Shown: positions 1 to 8,711, counted from the first letter of the stretch. The stretch is 64,000 bases of DNA from JBBPZA01 sp963728925 (GCA_963728925.1 CAVSMB010000001.1:32035-96034); one strand, 5' to 3'. Notes: generated from the sequence alone by a model not told the origin. Program-made: numbers and translations.

Positions 1-113
1 AGGCCGGCCTGGCCACCTCCGACGACGACGACGTCGAGGCGATCGGTGGCGATGCTGGACGGTTGACCGCGGCTGGTCATAGGCATCTACTTCTCGACAG
101 CCCTACAGCGGAG

Positions 114-202
114 CGGAGAGGGCGGGATTCGAACCCGCGATGGGGCGTGAACCCCATACTCGCTTAGCAGGCGAGTGCCTTCAGCCACTCGGCCACCTCT
201 CC
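114..202 (-). tRNA. tRNA-Ser(GCU)
   Basis: Read on the minus strand this folds as an 89-nt tRNA with the long variable arm typical of serine tRNAs. The acceptor stem is GGAGAGG (202-196) paired with CCTCTCC (121-115), with an unpaired G discriminator. The anticodon loop carries GCT between CTCGC and GCGAG, and the T-arm contains GGTTCGAATCC. The 3' CCA is not encoded; the genome reads GCT after the discriminator. It would decode AGC/AGU. A second tRNA-Ser and serS lie within 3.6 kb. Confidence 0.96.
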
Positions 203-341
203 GGGGGCGAGGGGTCAGTCTAGAGGGAGTCGCCGGGCGAGCGGCGACTGCGGCGAGGCGCGCAGCGGCGGCGCCGACGGCGGCGGGCCGGCCCCGCGCG
301 AGTTGCCGTCGCCGTCGCCGTCGCGCCTATCGTCCCGGCGC

Positions 342-1481
342 GTGCCGGCCGCTGCGATCACGGATCAGCGCGCGCTCAACCGCGCGCTGCTCGCCCGCCA
401 GGGCCTGCTGGACCGCAGCGCCGTGCCCGTACTCGACATGGTCGAGCAGCTCGTCGGGATGCAGGCCCAGGTCCCGGAGAACCCCTATCTCGGCTTGTGG
501 TCGCGGCTGGCGGGCTTTCGCCCCGAGGCGCTGAGTGGGCTGATCGCCGAGCGGGGCGCCGTCCGCGCGCAGCTCATGCGCGCAACGATCCATCTCGTCT
601 CGGCCCGGGACTGTCTCGCCCTCCAGCCGATCACCCTGCCGGTGCTGGCGCGAGCCTTCAAGAGCCCCTGGAGCGGGCGACTCGCCGGAGCGCCGCTGGA
701 CGAGGTCGTCGTCGCCGGCGTGGAGCTGCTCGACGATGAGCCGCTGACGCGCGCGCAGCTCAGCGCGCGGCTCGCGCCGCGGTGGCCGGATGCCGACCCG
801 CTCGCGCTGGCCCACGCGGTGACCTTCAACGCCGCCCTGGTCCAGATCCCGCCCCGCGGGCTGTGGCGCGCGAGCGGCCAGGCGACCTGGGCACCTGCGA
901 AGGAATGGCTCGGCAGCGACCCCGGCCCGGCCCGCGCGACCGACGCGACCGACGCGCTCGACGCGCTCGTGGCGCGCTACCTGGCCGCCTTCGGCCCCGC
1001 GACGGTCGCCGACATCCGGACGTGGTCGGGGCTCACCGGGCTGCGCGAGGTCGTCGATCGGCTGGGGCCGCGTCTCGAGCGCGTGCGCGACGAGCGCGGG
1101 CGCGAGCTCCTCGACGTCCCCGGCGCGCCGCGGCCCGATCCCGACACTCCGGCGCCCCCGCGCTTCCTGCCCGAGTACGACAACGTCGCGCTCTCCCACG
1201 CCGATCGCTCGCGGCTCTTCGATGGCCGCGGACCGGGCATGCCGTGGCCCAAGGGCCCAACCTTCGGGCCGCTGATCGTCGACGGCTTCTATCGCGCGAA
1301 CTGGAAGGCCGAGGTCGAGGGCGACGTCGCGACGCTCACCGTCGAGGGCTTCGCCGCGTCGCGCACCGATCCCGCCGGCACCGCCGACGAGATCGCCGCG
1401 GAGGCCGACGGCCTGCTCGCGTTCCTCCACCCCGCGGCGAACGACCGTCGCGTCGTCGTGGCCGCGACCTCGCGCGGCTGA
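342..1481 (+). CDS. Winged-helix DNA-binding domain protein (HTH_42/AlkX type)
   Basis: A 379-residue protein resembling the winged-helix family annotated HTH_42 (PF06224). Recognisable stretches are RALNRALLARQGLLDRSA near the N-terminus, QLVGMQAQVPENPY, ATIHLVSARD, and the late LPEYDNVALSHADRSRLF and VDGFYRANWK. Members are often single-gene DNA-binding or DNA-repair-associated proteins in actinobacteria; the exact role is usually unknown. The GTG at 342 was chosen because homology starts soon after it; an in-frame TTG at 303 would add 13 low-complexity residues. No clear ribosome binding site precedes either. It stands alone, followed 40 bp later by the VOC gene on the same strand. Confidence 0.8.
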   Translation: MPAAAITDQRALNRALLARQGLLDRSAVPVLDMVEQLVGMQAQVPENPYLGLWSRLAGFRPEALSGLIAERGAVRAQLMRATIHLVSARDCLALQPITLPVLARAFKSPWSGRLAGAPLDEVVVAGVELLDDEPLTRAQLSARLAPRWPDADPLALAHAVTFNAALVQIPPRGLWRASGQATWAPAKEWLGSDPGPARATDATDALDALVARYLAAFGPATVADIRTWSGLTGLREVVDRLGPRLERVRDERGRELLDVPGAPRPDPDTPAPPRFLPEYDNVALSHADRSRLFDGRGPGMPWPKGPTFGPLIVDGFYRANWKAEVEGDVATLTVEGFAASRTDPAGTADEIAAEADGLLAFLHPAANDRRVVVAATSRG

Positions 1482-1521
1482 GCGGTAACGTGCCACGCCC
1501 CCGAGGACGAGAGGAGCGAGC

Positions 1522-1893
1522 ATGGGTCAGCCGGTCGTGCACTTCGAGATCGCCGCCAAGGACGCGGAGGGGATGCGGGACTACTACGCGGAGCTCTTCG
1601 GATGGGAGTTCGACGCCGACAACCCGATGAACTACGGGACGGTGCAGCGCGAGGCGAACCTTGCCAAGGACGGCGTCGGGATCGGCGGCGGCATCGGCCC
1701 GGGGCCCGAGGGCTACGCCGGTCACGTGACCTTCTACGTCGAGGTCCCCGACGTCGAGGCCGCGCTCGCAAAGGCCGAGAGCCTCGGCGGATCGCGAATG
1801 ATGGGGCCCGACGAGGTGATGGAGGGGTTGGTGATCGGCCTCTTCAACGACCCTGAGGGGCACACCATCGGCGTGCTCGACACGGGCCGCTGA
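1522..1893 (+). CDS. VOC (glyoxalase/bleomycin-resistance) family protein
   Basis: A 123-residue protein with a single VOC fold unit: it opens VVHFEIAAKDAEGMRDYYAELFGWEF, has the middle VTFYVEVPDVEAALAKAES, and ends DPEGHTIGVLD. This pattern (paired beta-alpha-beta-beta-beta modules, with a His at the start and a Glu/His near the end as metal ligands) is the actinobacterial VOC group whose substrates are mostly unknown. The ribosome binding site GAGGAG lies six bases before the ATG and fixes the start. The gene runs 40 bp behind the winged-helix gene and faces the tRNA-Ser(UGA) gene on the other strand, 5 bp past its stop. It could be a dioxygenase, a lyase or a binding protein. Confidence 0.85.
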   Translation: MGQPVVHFEIAAKDAEGMRDYYAELFGWEFDADNPMNYGTVQREANLAKDGVGIGGGIGPGPEGYAGHVTFYVEVPDVEAALAKAESLGGSRMMGPDEVMEGLVIGLFNDPEGHTIGVLDTGR

Positions 1894-1898
1894 CCGAG

Positions 1899-1987
1899 CG
1901 GAGCGGGAGGGATTCGAACCCCCGGGCCCCCGAGGGGACCGGCTGCTTTCAAGGCAGCTGCAATCGACCTGACTCTGCCACCGCTCC
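1899..1987 (-). tRNA. tRNA-Ser(UGA)
   Basis: An 89-nt minus-strand tRNA. The acceptor stem is GGAGCGG (1987-1981) paired with CCGCTCC (1906-1900), with a G discriminator. The anticodon loop is CTTGAAA between GCTGC and GCAGC, giving the anticodon UGA. A long G/C-rich variable arm and a GGTTCGAATCC T-arm mark it as class II serine tRNA. It would decode UCA and probably UCG/UCU by wobble. CCA is not encoded. The gene ends 5 bp from the stop of the convergent VOC gene. Confidence 0.96.
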
Positions 1988-2055
1988 GGGAGGCGTGAAT
2001 CGTCGCAGGCCCCCGCGGAGGCGCGAAGCGTGGCAGGCGCTGGGGGCGGACCGCT

Positions 2056-2086
2056 GAGGGCGCCCGGCTGGTAGCCGGGCGCCCTC
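2056..2086. terminator. Strong hairpin, probable transcription terminator
   Basis: A perfect 14-bp stem (2056-2069 with 2073-2086) closes a 3-nt loop GGT. There is no U-tract. It lies between the minus-strand CHRD remnant and the tRNA-Ser(UGA) gene, so it would end transcription arriving from serS/CHRD before the tRNA. Confidence 0.7.
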
Positions 2087-2109
2087 GCGCGATCCCTCAC
2101 CGGCGGCGG

Positions 2110-2152
2110 GGGGAGCCTGCGGGAGTCGCCCGCCTAGGGCGTCAGGCTCCCC
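2110..2152. repeat. Inverted repeat with 23-nt loop
   Basis: GGGGAGCCTG (2110-2119) is exactly complementary to CAGGCTCCCC (2143-2152). The loop holds a second short self-complementary pair (GCGGG and CCCGC). It sits just past the end of the CHRD remnant and, with the hairpin at 2056, makes a double-terminator-like structure. Confidence 0.55.
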
Positions 2153-2160
2153 ACGGTCCG

Positions 2161-2397
2161 CTAAGCACGCTTGAGCTGACCGCGGATCGCGCCGGCCGGG
2201 AAGGCGGTGGTGTGGATGTTCACGTAGAAGCGCTTCGGCTTCTTCGCGATCTCCTTGACCAGCGAGTGCGGAGCGTCGACGCACGCCGCCTTCTTCGGGG
2301 TCCCCATGAAGAAGAGCACGACGACCGGCCCGGCATCGTTGCGCCCGCCACGCATGGTCGCGCCGACGGCGACGAGCACGGCGAGCAGCCTGCGCAT
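2161..2397 (-). pseudogene. CHRD-domain protein, internally shortened
   Basis: 78 codons. The N-terminus MRRLLAVLVAVGA looks like the start of a signal peptide, but it runs straight into the second half of a CHRD domain: AGPVVVLFF, then the end signature FYVNIHTTAFPAGAIRGQL. Intact CHRD proteins are about 130-150 residues, with a beta-rich first half that is missing here. I read it as an in-frame internal deletion of a secreted CHRD protein; a genuine mini-protein is less likely. It lies 60 bp downstream of serS on the same strand. The frame is open from end to end, so expression is possible. Confidence 0.6.
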
Positions 2398-2457
2398 GAG
2401 TTCCTCCCCCGTTCGAGGTGCTGTGACCGGTGCCTACGGGGTGCGTCCCGCTCTGGT

Positions 2458-3702
2458 TCAGCCGCCGGTGCGCAACTCGGGCGGCGCGCCGTAGGGCACG
2501 AGCACGTCGGGCAGGGCGACCGAGCCGTCGTCGCGCTGGCCGTTCTCGAGCAGCGCGATGAGGGTGCGCCCGACGGCGACCGCGGTGCCGTTGAGCGTGT
2601 GCGCCACCACCGGGCGCCCGCCGCCGGCGGGGCGCATGCGGATCTGCAGGCGCCGCGCCTGGAAGTCGGTGGTGTTCGAGGTCGAGGTGAGCTCGCGGTA
2701 GCGGCCCTGCCCGGGCAGCCATGCCTCGTTGTCGTACTTCTTGGCCGCCGACGCGCCCAGCTCGGCGACGCCGATGTTCACGACCCGGTACGGGATCCCC
2801 AGGGCGCGGAGGATCGACTCCTCGATCTCGAGCAGCCGCTCGTGCTCGTCGCGCGAGTCCTCCGGGGCGACGAACGAGAACATCTCGACCTTGTCGAACT
2901 GGTGGACGCGGAAGATCCCACGGGTGTCGCGGCCGGCCGCGCCCGCCTCGCGCCGGAAGCACGGCGAGAAGCCCGCGTAGCGCAGCGGCAGGCGCTCCTG
3001 CTCGAGGATCTCGCCGGCGTGCAGCGAGGCGAGCGGGACCTCGCTGGTTCCCGCGAGGTAGAGCGCGTCGTCGGCGAGGCGGTAGATCTGCTGCTCGGTG
3101 TCGGGCAGGAAGCCGGTCCCGTAGAGCGCCGTCTCGCGGACGAGCACCGGCGGCACCACCGGCTCGAAGCCCCGCTCGCGGACGAGCTCGAGCGCCCAGC
3201 GCACCAGCGCCAGCTCGAGCATCACCAGGTCGCCCTTCAGGTAGGCGAAGCGCGAGCCCGCGACCCGCGCGGCGGCGTCCATGTCGATGAGCGGACCGCC
3301 GAGCTCGAGGTGGTCGCGCCCGGTGCGCCCGGCGTCGCCGACCTCGCGCATGACGGTGTCCTCGTCGGCGGCGTCGGGATCGGGGAGGTTGGGCAGCGCG
3401 GCGAGCGCGGAGTCGAGCTCTTTCTGCACGTCGTCGAGCTCGCGCTCGAGCTGCTTCTCGCGGCCCCCGAGCTCGCGCATCGCCGCGATCGCGGTCGAGG
3501 CGTCGCAGCCCGAGCGCTTGGCCTGCGCGATCTCCTCCGAGGCCCGGTTCTTGCGCGCGCGCAGCTCCTCGAGCTCGGGAAGGAGCGCGCGCCGGCGCTC
3601 GTCGAGCTCGAGCACACGGTCCAGTCCCCCCGCGGCGTCGCGACGCGCGAGCGCCGCCCGCGCGGCCTGGGGATCGGAGCGGATCGTGCGCAGGTCGAGC
3701 AC
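2458..3702 (-). CDS. serS: Serine--tRNA ligase
   Basis: A 414-residue class II aminoacyl-tRNA synthetase of normal length. It charges tRNA-Ser with serine using ATP, in the cytoplasm. Residues 1-110 form the long helical hairpin that contacts the tRNA variable arm (starting MLDLRTIRSDPQAARAAL). The catalytic core has TSEVPLASLHAGEIL, motif 2 FRREAGAAGRDTRGIF followed by RVHQFDKVEMF, and motif 3 in NGTAVAVGRTLIALLE. Two tRNA-Ser genes sit on either side within 4 kb, an unusual grouping of enzyme and substrates. The start is the first ATG, matching the usual SerRS N-terminus. Confidence 0.97.
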   Translation of the reverse strand: MLDLRTIRSDPQAARAALARRDAAGGLDRVLELDERRRALLPELEELRARKNRASEEIAQAKRSGCDASTAIAAMRELGGREKQLERELDDVQKELDSALAALPNLPDPDAADEDTVMREVGDAGRTGRDHLELGGPLIDMDAAARVAGSRFAYLKGDLVMLELALVRWALELVRERGFEPVVPPVLVRETALYGTGFLPDTEQQIYRLADDALYLAGTSEVPLASLHAGEILEQERLPLRYAGFSPCFRREAGAAGRDTRGIFRVHQFDKVEMFSFVAPEDSRDEHERLLEIEESILRALGIPYRVVNIGVAELGASAAKKYDNEAWLPGQGRYRELTSTSNTTDFQARRLQIRMRPAGGGRPVVAHTLNGTAVAVGRTLIALLENGQRDDGSVALPDVLVPYGAPPELRTGG

Positions 3703-3816
3703 GCGAGTGAGCCTAGCCGGGCGCCGCCGGGCGCCGCCGGGCGCGCCGGGGAGACCGCGGGGGCGCGCTGGGCGTAGCTGCTCGCGGCGCCGGGGAGGCC
3801 GCGGCGCGCACCCCGG

Positions 3817-4257
3817 CTACTCGCCGCAGCTCTTCGCGGGCGGCGAGGTGGGCAGCGAGGTCGGCGACTGGGGCTGCTTGGCCTGGGCGCCCGAGCACGC
3901 CACGACGAACCGCGCGACCTTCACCGCGTCGTCGCCCACGAGGATGTTCTGGGGCATGATCGCCCCCGAGAAGCCGCCGTTGCGGATCGCGTAGAGCACG
4001 TCGTTGACGTTGCCCTCCTTGCGCTGGTTGAAGTTGGGCCCGTCGGTGCGCTCGGCCTGGCGGAGGTTGACCGCCGACCCCTCCGTCCCGGCCGCGGTGA
4101 GCGTGTGGCAGCCCGAGCAGCGCTGGGAGAAGATCTCGGCCCCCTGGTGGTAGGGGCTGTCCTGCGCGACCTGGACGCCCTGCGAGCCGCAGGCCCACAA
4201 CAGGGCCGCCGCCAGGGGCAGCGCGGCGAAGATCAGCGGGCGGGTGAGGCGTCGCAT
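3817..4257 (-). CDS. c-type cytochrome lipoprotein
   Basis: 146 residues. The N-terminus MRRLTRPLIF... leads to a lipobox ending in Cys23 (LLWAC), so the mature protein should be lipid-anchored outside the membrane. One haem-attachment site CSGCH spans residues 47-51, and Met101 in GAIMPQ is the likely sixth haem ligand. The C-terminal tail is Pro/Ser/Gln-rich. It probably shuttles electrons, either to an oxidase or with the oppositely transcribed cupredoxin-like protein. The start at 4257 was preferred over longer upstream reading because it begins directly before the basic and hydrophobic signal. Only 21 bp separate it from the divergent gene at 4279, so the promoters must overlap the coding starts. 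Confidence 0.85.
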   Translation of the reverse strand: MRRLTRPLIFAALPLAAALLWACGSQGVQVAQDSPYHQGAEIFSQRCSGCHTLTAAGTEGSAVNLRQAERTDGPNFNQRKEGNVNDVLYAIRNGGFSGAIMPQNILVGDDAVKVARFVVACSGAQAKQPQSPTSLPTSPPAKSCGE

Positions 4258-4278
4258 GAAGCGCCGGAATCCTATGCC

Positions 4279-4701
4279 ATGATGGCCCGGTCGATGCCCC
4301 GCGCCCGCGCCGGACTCCCAGCGCTCGTCGCGCTCGCGCTCGGGCTGGCCCTCCTCCCGGGTTGCGGCTCCGGCGCCACCGTGCCCGAGCAGACCCTCGA
4401 GAGCGGGTCGACCCTCCGCGTGAAGCTCACCGAGTACCGCGTCAGCCCGCAGCGGGTCGACGTGAAGGCCGGGCGCGACGGGCTCGCGCGCCTGACCCTC
4501 GAGGCGGTCAACGAGGGCGACCTTCCGCACGACCTGTCGATCGGCCGCGGCGGCTTCATCATCGGGCGCACGACGATCGTCAAGCCCGGACAGACGGCGA
4601 TCGCCAAGGGCGTCGCCCTCCCGAAGGGCACCTACCGGATCTTCGACTCGATCTCCAATCACGACGTCCTCGGTCAGTACGGATTCGTGGTGGTCTCCTG
4701 A
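4279..4701 (+). CDS. Cupredoxin-like lipoprotein lacking Cys/Met copper ligands
   Basis: 140 residues. A lipoprotein signal ends in LLPGC (Cys29). The rest is a plastocyanin-like beta sandwich: EAVNEGDLPHDLSIG supplies the first copper-ligand position (His84), and the C-terminal loop TYRIFDSISNHDVLGQYG aligns with the usual TYxFYCSxxGHxxxGM. His128 is kept, but Asp123 takes the Cys place and Gln133 the Met place. A classical type I blue copper site therefore looks impossible; it may bind Cu(II) differently or be structural. ATG at 4279, 4282 or 4294 are all possible starts. The gene is divergent from the cytochrome c gene (21 bp apart), which suggests shared control or a shared electron-transfer role. 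Confidence 0.75.
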   Translation: MMARSMPRARAGLPALVALALGLALLPGCGSGATVPEQTLESGSTLRVKLTEYRVSPQRVDVKAGRDGLARLTLEAVNEGDLPHDLSIGRGGFIIGRTTIVKPGQTAIAKGVALPKGTYRIFDSISNHDVLGQYGFVVVS

Positions 4702-5216
4702 CCACGCTGGAGCACGCGACCGAGGACAGGCGCCGGCGCTTTCGCGCCGTCTTCGGCCACTTCCCCACGGGGGTCACGATCGTCACCGGCCTCGGCCCGG
4801 ACGGGCCGCGCGGGCTGACCGTCAACTCACTGTCCTCGCTTTCCCTGGACCCCCTGCTCGTGCTCGTGTGCTTCGACCGCGGCGCGCGAACGCTCGCCGT
4901 GGTCCGCGAAACCGAGCGCTTCGGGGTCAACGTGCTGCGCGCCGGGCAGCAGGGGCTCTCGCGGCTCTTCGCGTCCAAGGGTCCCGAGAACGAGAAGTTC
5001 ACCGGGGTCGACTGGGCGCAGCGCGACGGCGTGCCCGTCCTCGACGGAGCGCTCGCGTGGCTCGCCTGCGACCTGACCGAGCTGGTGCCGGCCGGCGACC
5101 ACGTGATCGGCATCGGGACGCCAACGGCCATGGAGCACGCCGACGGCGAGCCGCTCGTCTTCTACCGCGGCTCCTACCGCTCGCTCAGCGACGCGGCGGC
5201 GAGCGACCCGCGGTGA
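4698..5216 (+). CDS. Flavin reductase family protein (FMN-binding split barrel)
   Basis: About 172 residues. FRAVFGHFPTGVTIVTG is the standard opening of NAD(P)H:flavin reductase-like split-barrel proteins, followed by GLTVNSLSSLSLDPLLVLVCF, RFGVNVL and the end PLVFYRGSYRSL. Such proteins supply reduced FMN/FAD to two-component monooxygenases or act as small oxidoreductases. No ATG, GTG or TTG lies in frame between the upstream gene's stop and the conserved part; the best fit is a CTG at 4698 that overlaps the TGA of the cupredoxin gene. Translation probably depends on coupling to that gene. No partner monooxygenase is nearby. Confidence 0.85.
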   Translation: MTTLEHATEDRRRRFRAVFGHFPTGVTIVTGLGPDGPRGLTVNSLSSLSLDPLLVLVCFDRGARTLAVVRETERFGVNVLRAGQQGLSRLFASKGPENEKFTGVDWAQRDGVPVLDGALAWLACDLTELVPAGDHVIGIGTPTAMEHADGEPLVFYRGSYRSLSDAAASDPR

Positions 5217-5313
5217 GGGGTGTGGCGATTCGTCGGGCGCCCGGCGTGAGCGGGGCCCTGCCGTTGCAGCAGCGGGCTACGGAGGAGTGGGGGCCGGCCG
5301 AGGCAGCCGCGCC

Positions 5314-5751
5314 CTAGAAAGCCGCGCGCGCGAGGAGCCCGACGGTGACGAGGGCCGCCAGGGTCATCACGCCCAACTCGCGGCGCACGATCTGGAGGAC
5401 GATCGAGCGCTGGGTGGCCTCGGGCAGCGCGCGCATGGCTGCTGCGTCCTCGAGGTCGCGCGCCTGCAGGACCGTCTCGGCGGAGCTCAGGCGCAGCTGC
5501 TCGGCCAGGAAGTACACGACGATCGGCGTGAGGCCGTAGACGTAGTGCAGGCCGGAGCCGGGGCGCTCGGCGAGCAGATAAAGGACGCCACCGAGCAGCG
5601 CCTCGAGGACGATGAGCACCTGGCCCGCGCGCAGCAGGCGCCAGAAGAGCTCTGACGGCTCGACCCGCCACCAGCGCCACGAGCCCCAGGCCGCGGCGGC
5701 GACGGTGAGGGCGAGCGCGAGGAACCCGAGGACGGCGTGGACGGCGGTCAT
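5314..5751 (-). CDS. Small four-helix membrane protein of unknown function
   Basis: 145 residues with four hydrophobic stretches: about 5-25, 42-62, 68-85 and 125-143. They are linked by a basic segment, and RRWWRVEP-like and EQLRLSSAETVLQARDLEDA stretches lie between helices 1-2 and 3-4. I do not recognise a family. It runs away from the nuo operon, which starts 86 bp upstream on the other strand, so the two share a promoter region. It might be an integral membrane accessory of respiration, but that rests on position alone. Confidence 0.7.
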   Translation of the reverse strand: MTAVHAVLGFLALALTVAAAAWGSWRWWRVEPSELFWRLLRAGQVLIVLEALLGGVLYLLAERPGSGLHYVYGLTPIVVYFLAEQLRLSSAETVLQARDLEDAAAMRALPEATQRSIVLQIVRRELGVMTLAALVTVGLLARAAF

Positions 5752-5837
5752 GGCCGGGGCAGTATGGACGCGCCAGGCTCGTTGCCGGGGCCACTAAGTA
5801 GCATGAAGGCACAAACCGGTGGTAGAACCCAGCATGC

Positions 5838-6184
5838 ATGCTGCGCGCCTACGCTCCGGCCATCGTCTTCGTCCTCCTCGGGCTGGGTATCGGCGGCGTC
5901 TTCGTCACCGTCAACCAGTTCCTCGGCCCCAAGAAGGGCGGCAAGGGCAAGTTCGACCCCTACGAGTGCGGCCTGCCCTCCGAAGTGAAGAGCGGCCTGC
6001 GCTTCGGGATCAGCTTCTACCTGATCGCGATGCTCTTCATCCTCTTCGACATCGAGGTCATCTTCCTGTACCCGATCGCCGTCCAGCTGCGGGAGTTCGG
6101 GACCTTCGCGCTGGTCGAGACCTCGGTGTTCATCGCGCTGCTCTTCGTGGCCTTCGTCTACGTATGGCGCAGAGGAGCCCTGGA

Positions 6185-6194
<10 letters not shown>
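5838..6194 (+). CDS. nuoA: NADH-quinone oxidoreductase subunit A
   Basis: 118 residues, three transmembrane helices (about 8-28, 57-80, 93-111). Diagnostic stretches are KFDPYECGLPSE in the first loop (the conserved Cys lies in the loop that moves during quinone reduction) and FDIEVIFLYPIAV in helix 2. It is part of the membrane arm near the quinone site of complex I. It is the first gene of a 14-gene operon. The ATG at 5838 sits in a GCATGCATGC palindrome with no obvious ribosome binding site; an out-of-frame ATG lies at 5834. It overlaps nuoB by 10 bp. The 86-bp region 5752-5837 must hold the operon promoter, though no canonical -35/-10 pair with proper spacing is evident. Confidence 0.96.
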
Positions 6195-6852
<658 letters not shown>

Positions 6853-6853
<1 letters not shown>

Positions 6854-7362
6854 TGATGCCCGACGCCACCGGCCTCGAGCTGCTCGCCCAGGACCTCCGG
6901 GAGCGCCGCGAGGACGCGGTGCTCGACACCGCCTACTTCCGCGACCAGGCGACGATCGTCGTTGCGCCCGCCGCGCTGCGCGAGGCGCTCACCTTCCTGC
7001 GCGACCAGGGCTATCGCTGCTTGTCCAGCGTGCACGGCGTCGACTACTGGCCCGACGAGCCGCGGCTCGGGGTGCACTACGAGCTGCTCGACATGGAGAA
7101 GGTCGACCGCCTGCGCGTGAAGCTCCGTGTGCCCCTCGACGAGCCCGAGGTCGACTCGGTCGTCGACCTGTGGGCCACGGCCGACCACCAGGAGCGCGAG
7201 GTCTTCGACATGTTCGGGGTCATCTTCCGCGGGCATCCCGACCTGCGCAGGATCCTCATGCCCGAGGACTACGAGGGCCACCCCCAGCGCCGCGACTTCC
7301 CGATGGGCGGGGAGCCGGTGATGTTCACCCACAATGTCGCGGACATGGACTACATCGAGTGA
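6853..7362 (+). CDS. nuoC: NADH-quinone oxidoreductase subunit C
   Basis: 169 residues, the 30-kDa-type subunit of the peripheral arm. The signature DHQEREVFDMFGVIFRGHPD is followed by LRRILMPEDYEGHPQRRDFP. It binds next to NuoD at the quinone module. NuoC and NuoD are separate proteins here, unlike the fused NuoCD of enterobacteria. The start is one of two adjacent ATGs (6853 or 6856), overlapping the nuoB stop; the end overlaps nuoD through GTGA. Confidence 0.96.
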
Positions 7363-8711
7363 GCAGCCCCACCGACATCACCACCAGCGGTGGCGAGCCG
7401 CGCGACGAGGGCGCCTCGCCCGGCGACGGGCAGAGCTCGCCGCGCGACGGGGCCGGCTCCCCCGGCTACCGCGAGCGCGAGGCGTCCGTCACCCTCGAGG
7501 GGTGGCGCGAGGGCGGCGAGGTCGGGCCGCGCGCGCCGGGCACCTCGGACGAGCTGCTCACCCTCAACATGGGCCCCCACCACCCGGCGACCCACGGGGT
7601 GCTGCGCCTGCTCGTGACCCTCGAGGGCGAGGTCGTCCGCACGGTCAAGCCGATCATCGGCTATGTGCACACCGGAATCGAGAAGACGGCGGAGGACAAG
7701 GCGTACTGGAAGGCGATCCCCGTCATCGAGCGGATGGACTACCTCGCCTACCACTTCAACGCGCTGGCCTTCTGCGGCGCGGTCGAGAAGCTCCTCAACC
7801 TCGAGGTCCCGCCGCGCGCCCAGTACCTGCGCGTCATCCATCTCGAGCTCACCCGGATCATGTCCCACCTCGTGTGGCTGGGCACCAGCGCGGTCGACCT
7901 CGGCGCGATCAGCGTGTTCTGGTACTGCTTTCGCGAGCGCGAGACGCTGCTCGACCTCTTCGAGATGTCGACGGGCCAGCGCATGCATACGCGCTACTTC
8001 CAGGTCGGCGGCGTCATCGAGGACATCCCGCCCGGCTTCGAGCAGAAGGTCCGCGATTTCTGCCGCGAGATGCCGCGCCGCGCCGACGGGTACGGCGACC
8101 TGCTCGACAAGAACGAGATCGTCCTGCGGCGCCTGCGCAACACCGGGGTGCTCGACGAGGCCACACTGCTCTCCTACGGCGTCACCGGGCCGCTGCTGCG
8201 CGCCGCCGGCAACCCGTGGGACCTGCGCAAGGCGGCGCCGTACTGCTCCTACGACCACTTCGACTTCAAGATCCCGGTGGGGACGGTCGGCGACAACTAC
8301 GACCGCTTCCGCGTGCGTCTCGCCGAGATCTACGAGTCGGTGAAGATCATCGAGCAGGCGCTCGACGGGCTGCCCGAGGGGCCCTACATCACCGACGACC
8401 GCAAGGTCGCCCTGCCGCCCCGACACGAGCTCGCGACGAGCATGGAGGCGCTGATCCACCACTTCAAGCTGGTGACCGAGGGCTTCCGCGTGCCGCCCGG
8501 CGAGGTCTATTACCCGATCGAGGGGCCGCGCGGCGAGCTGGGCTGCTTCGTGCGCGCCGACGGCTCCTCGCGGCCGGCCCGGGTGCACATGCGCGATCCG
8601 AGCTTCGTGAACCTCCAGGCCTTCGCGCCCATGGTCCAGGACGCCTACATCGCCGACCTCATCGCCACCCTCGCCATGCTCGACCCCGTCCTGGGCGGCA
8701 TCGACCGGTGA
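7359..8711 (+). CDS. nuoD: NADH-quinone oxidoreductase subunit D
   Basis: 450 residues, the 49-kDa-type subunit that forms most of the quinone cavity. The core begins NMGPHHPATHGVLRLL, with later RMHTRYFQVGGV and an end VQDAYIADLIATLAMLDPVLGGIDR. About 60 residues before the core are Gly/Ser/Asp/Pro-rich and look disordered, an addition not present in standard NuoD. The GTG at 7359 overlaps the nuoC stop. The end overlaps nuoE by GTGA. Confidence 0.97.
   Translation: MSSPTDITTSGGEPRDEGASPGDGQSSPRDGAGSPGYREREASVTLEGWREGGEVGPRAPGTSDELLTLNMGPHHPATHGVLRLLVTLEGEVVRTVKPIIGYVHTGIEKTAEDKAYWKAIPVIERMDYLAYHFNALAFCGAVEKLLNLEVPPRAQYLRVIHLELTRIMSHLVWLGTSAVDLGAISVFWYCFRERETLLDLFEMSTGQRMHTRYFQVGGVIEDIPPGFEQKVRDFCREMPRRADGYGDLLDKNEIVLRRLRNTGVLDEATLLSYGVTGPLLRAAGNPWDLRKAAPYCSYDHFDFKIPVGTVGDNYDRFRVRLAEIYESVKIIEQALDGLPEGPYITDDRKVALPPRHELATSMEALIHHFKLVTEGFRVPPGEVYYPIEGPRGELGCFVRADGSSRPARVHMRDPSFVNLQAFAPMVQDAYIADLIATLAMLDPVLGGIDR

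Noticed and set aside
1..113. Possible 3' end of a gene cut by the window edge
   Set aside because: One frame gives an Asp-rich stretch (TSDDDDVEAIGGDAG), but no motif identifies it and other frames are equally open, so no gene is called.
327..1523. 398-codon minus-strand frame opposite the winged-helix gene
   Set aside because: No family similarity; composition typical of an antisense shadow, and it runs into the VOC gene start.
5782..5804. TTGCCG...TAGCAT as a nuo promoter
   Set aside because: Only 11 bp between the two hexamers, too short for a sigma-70-type promoter.
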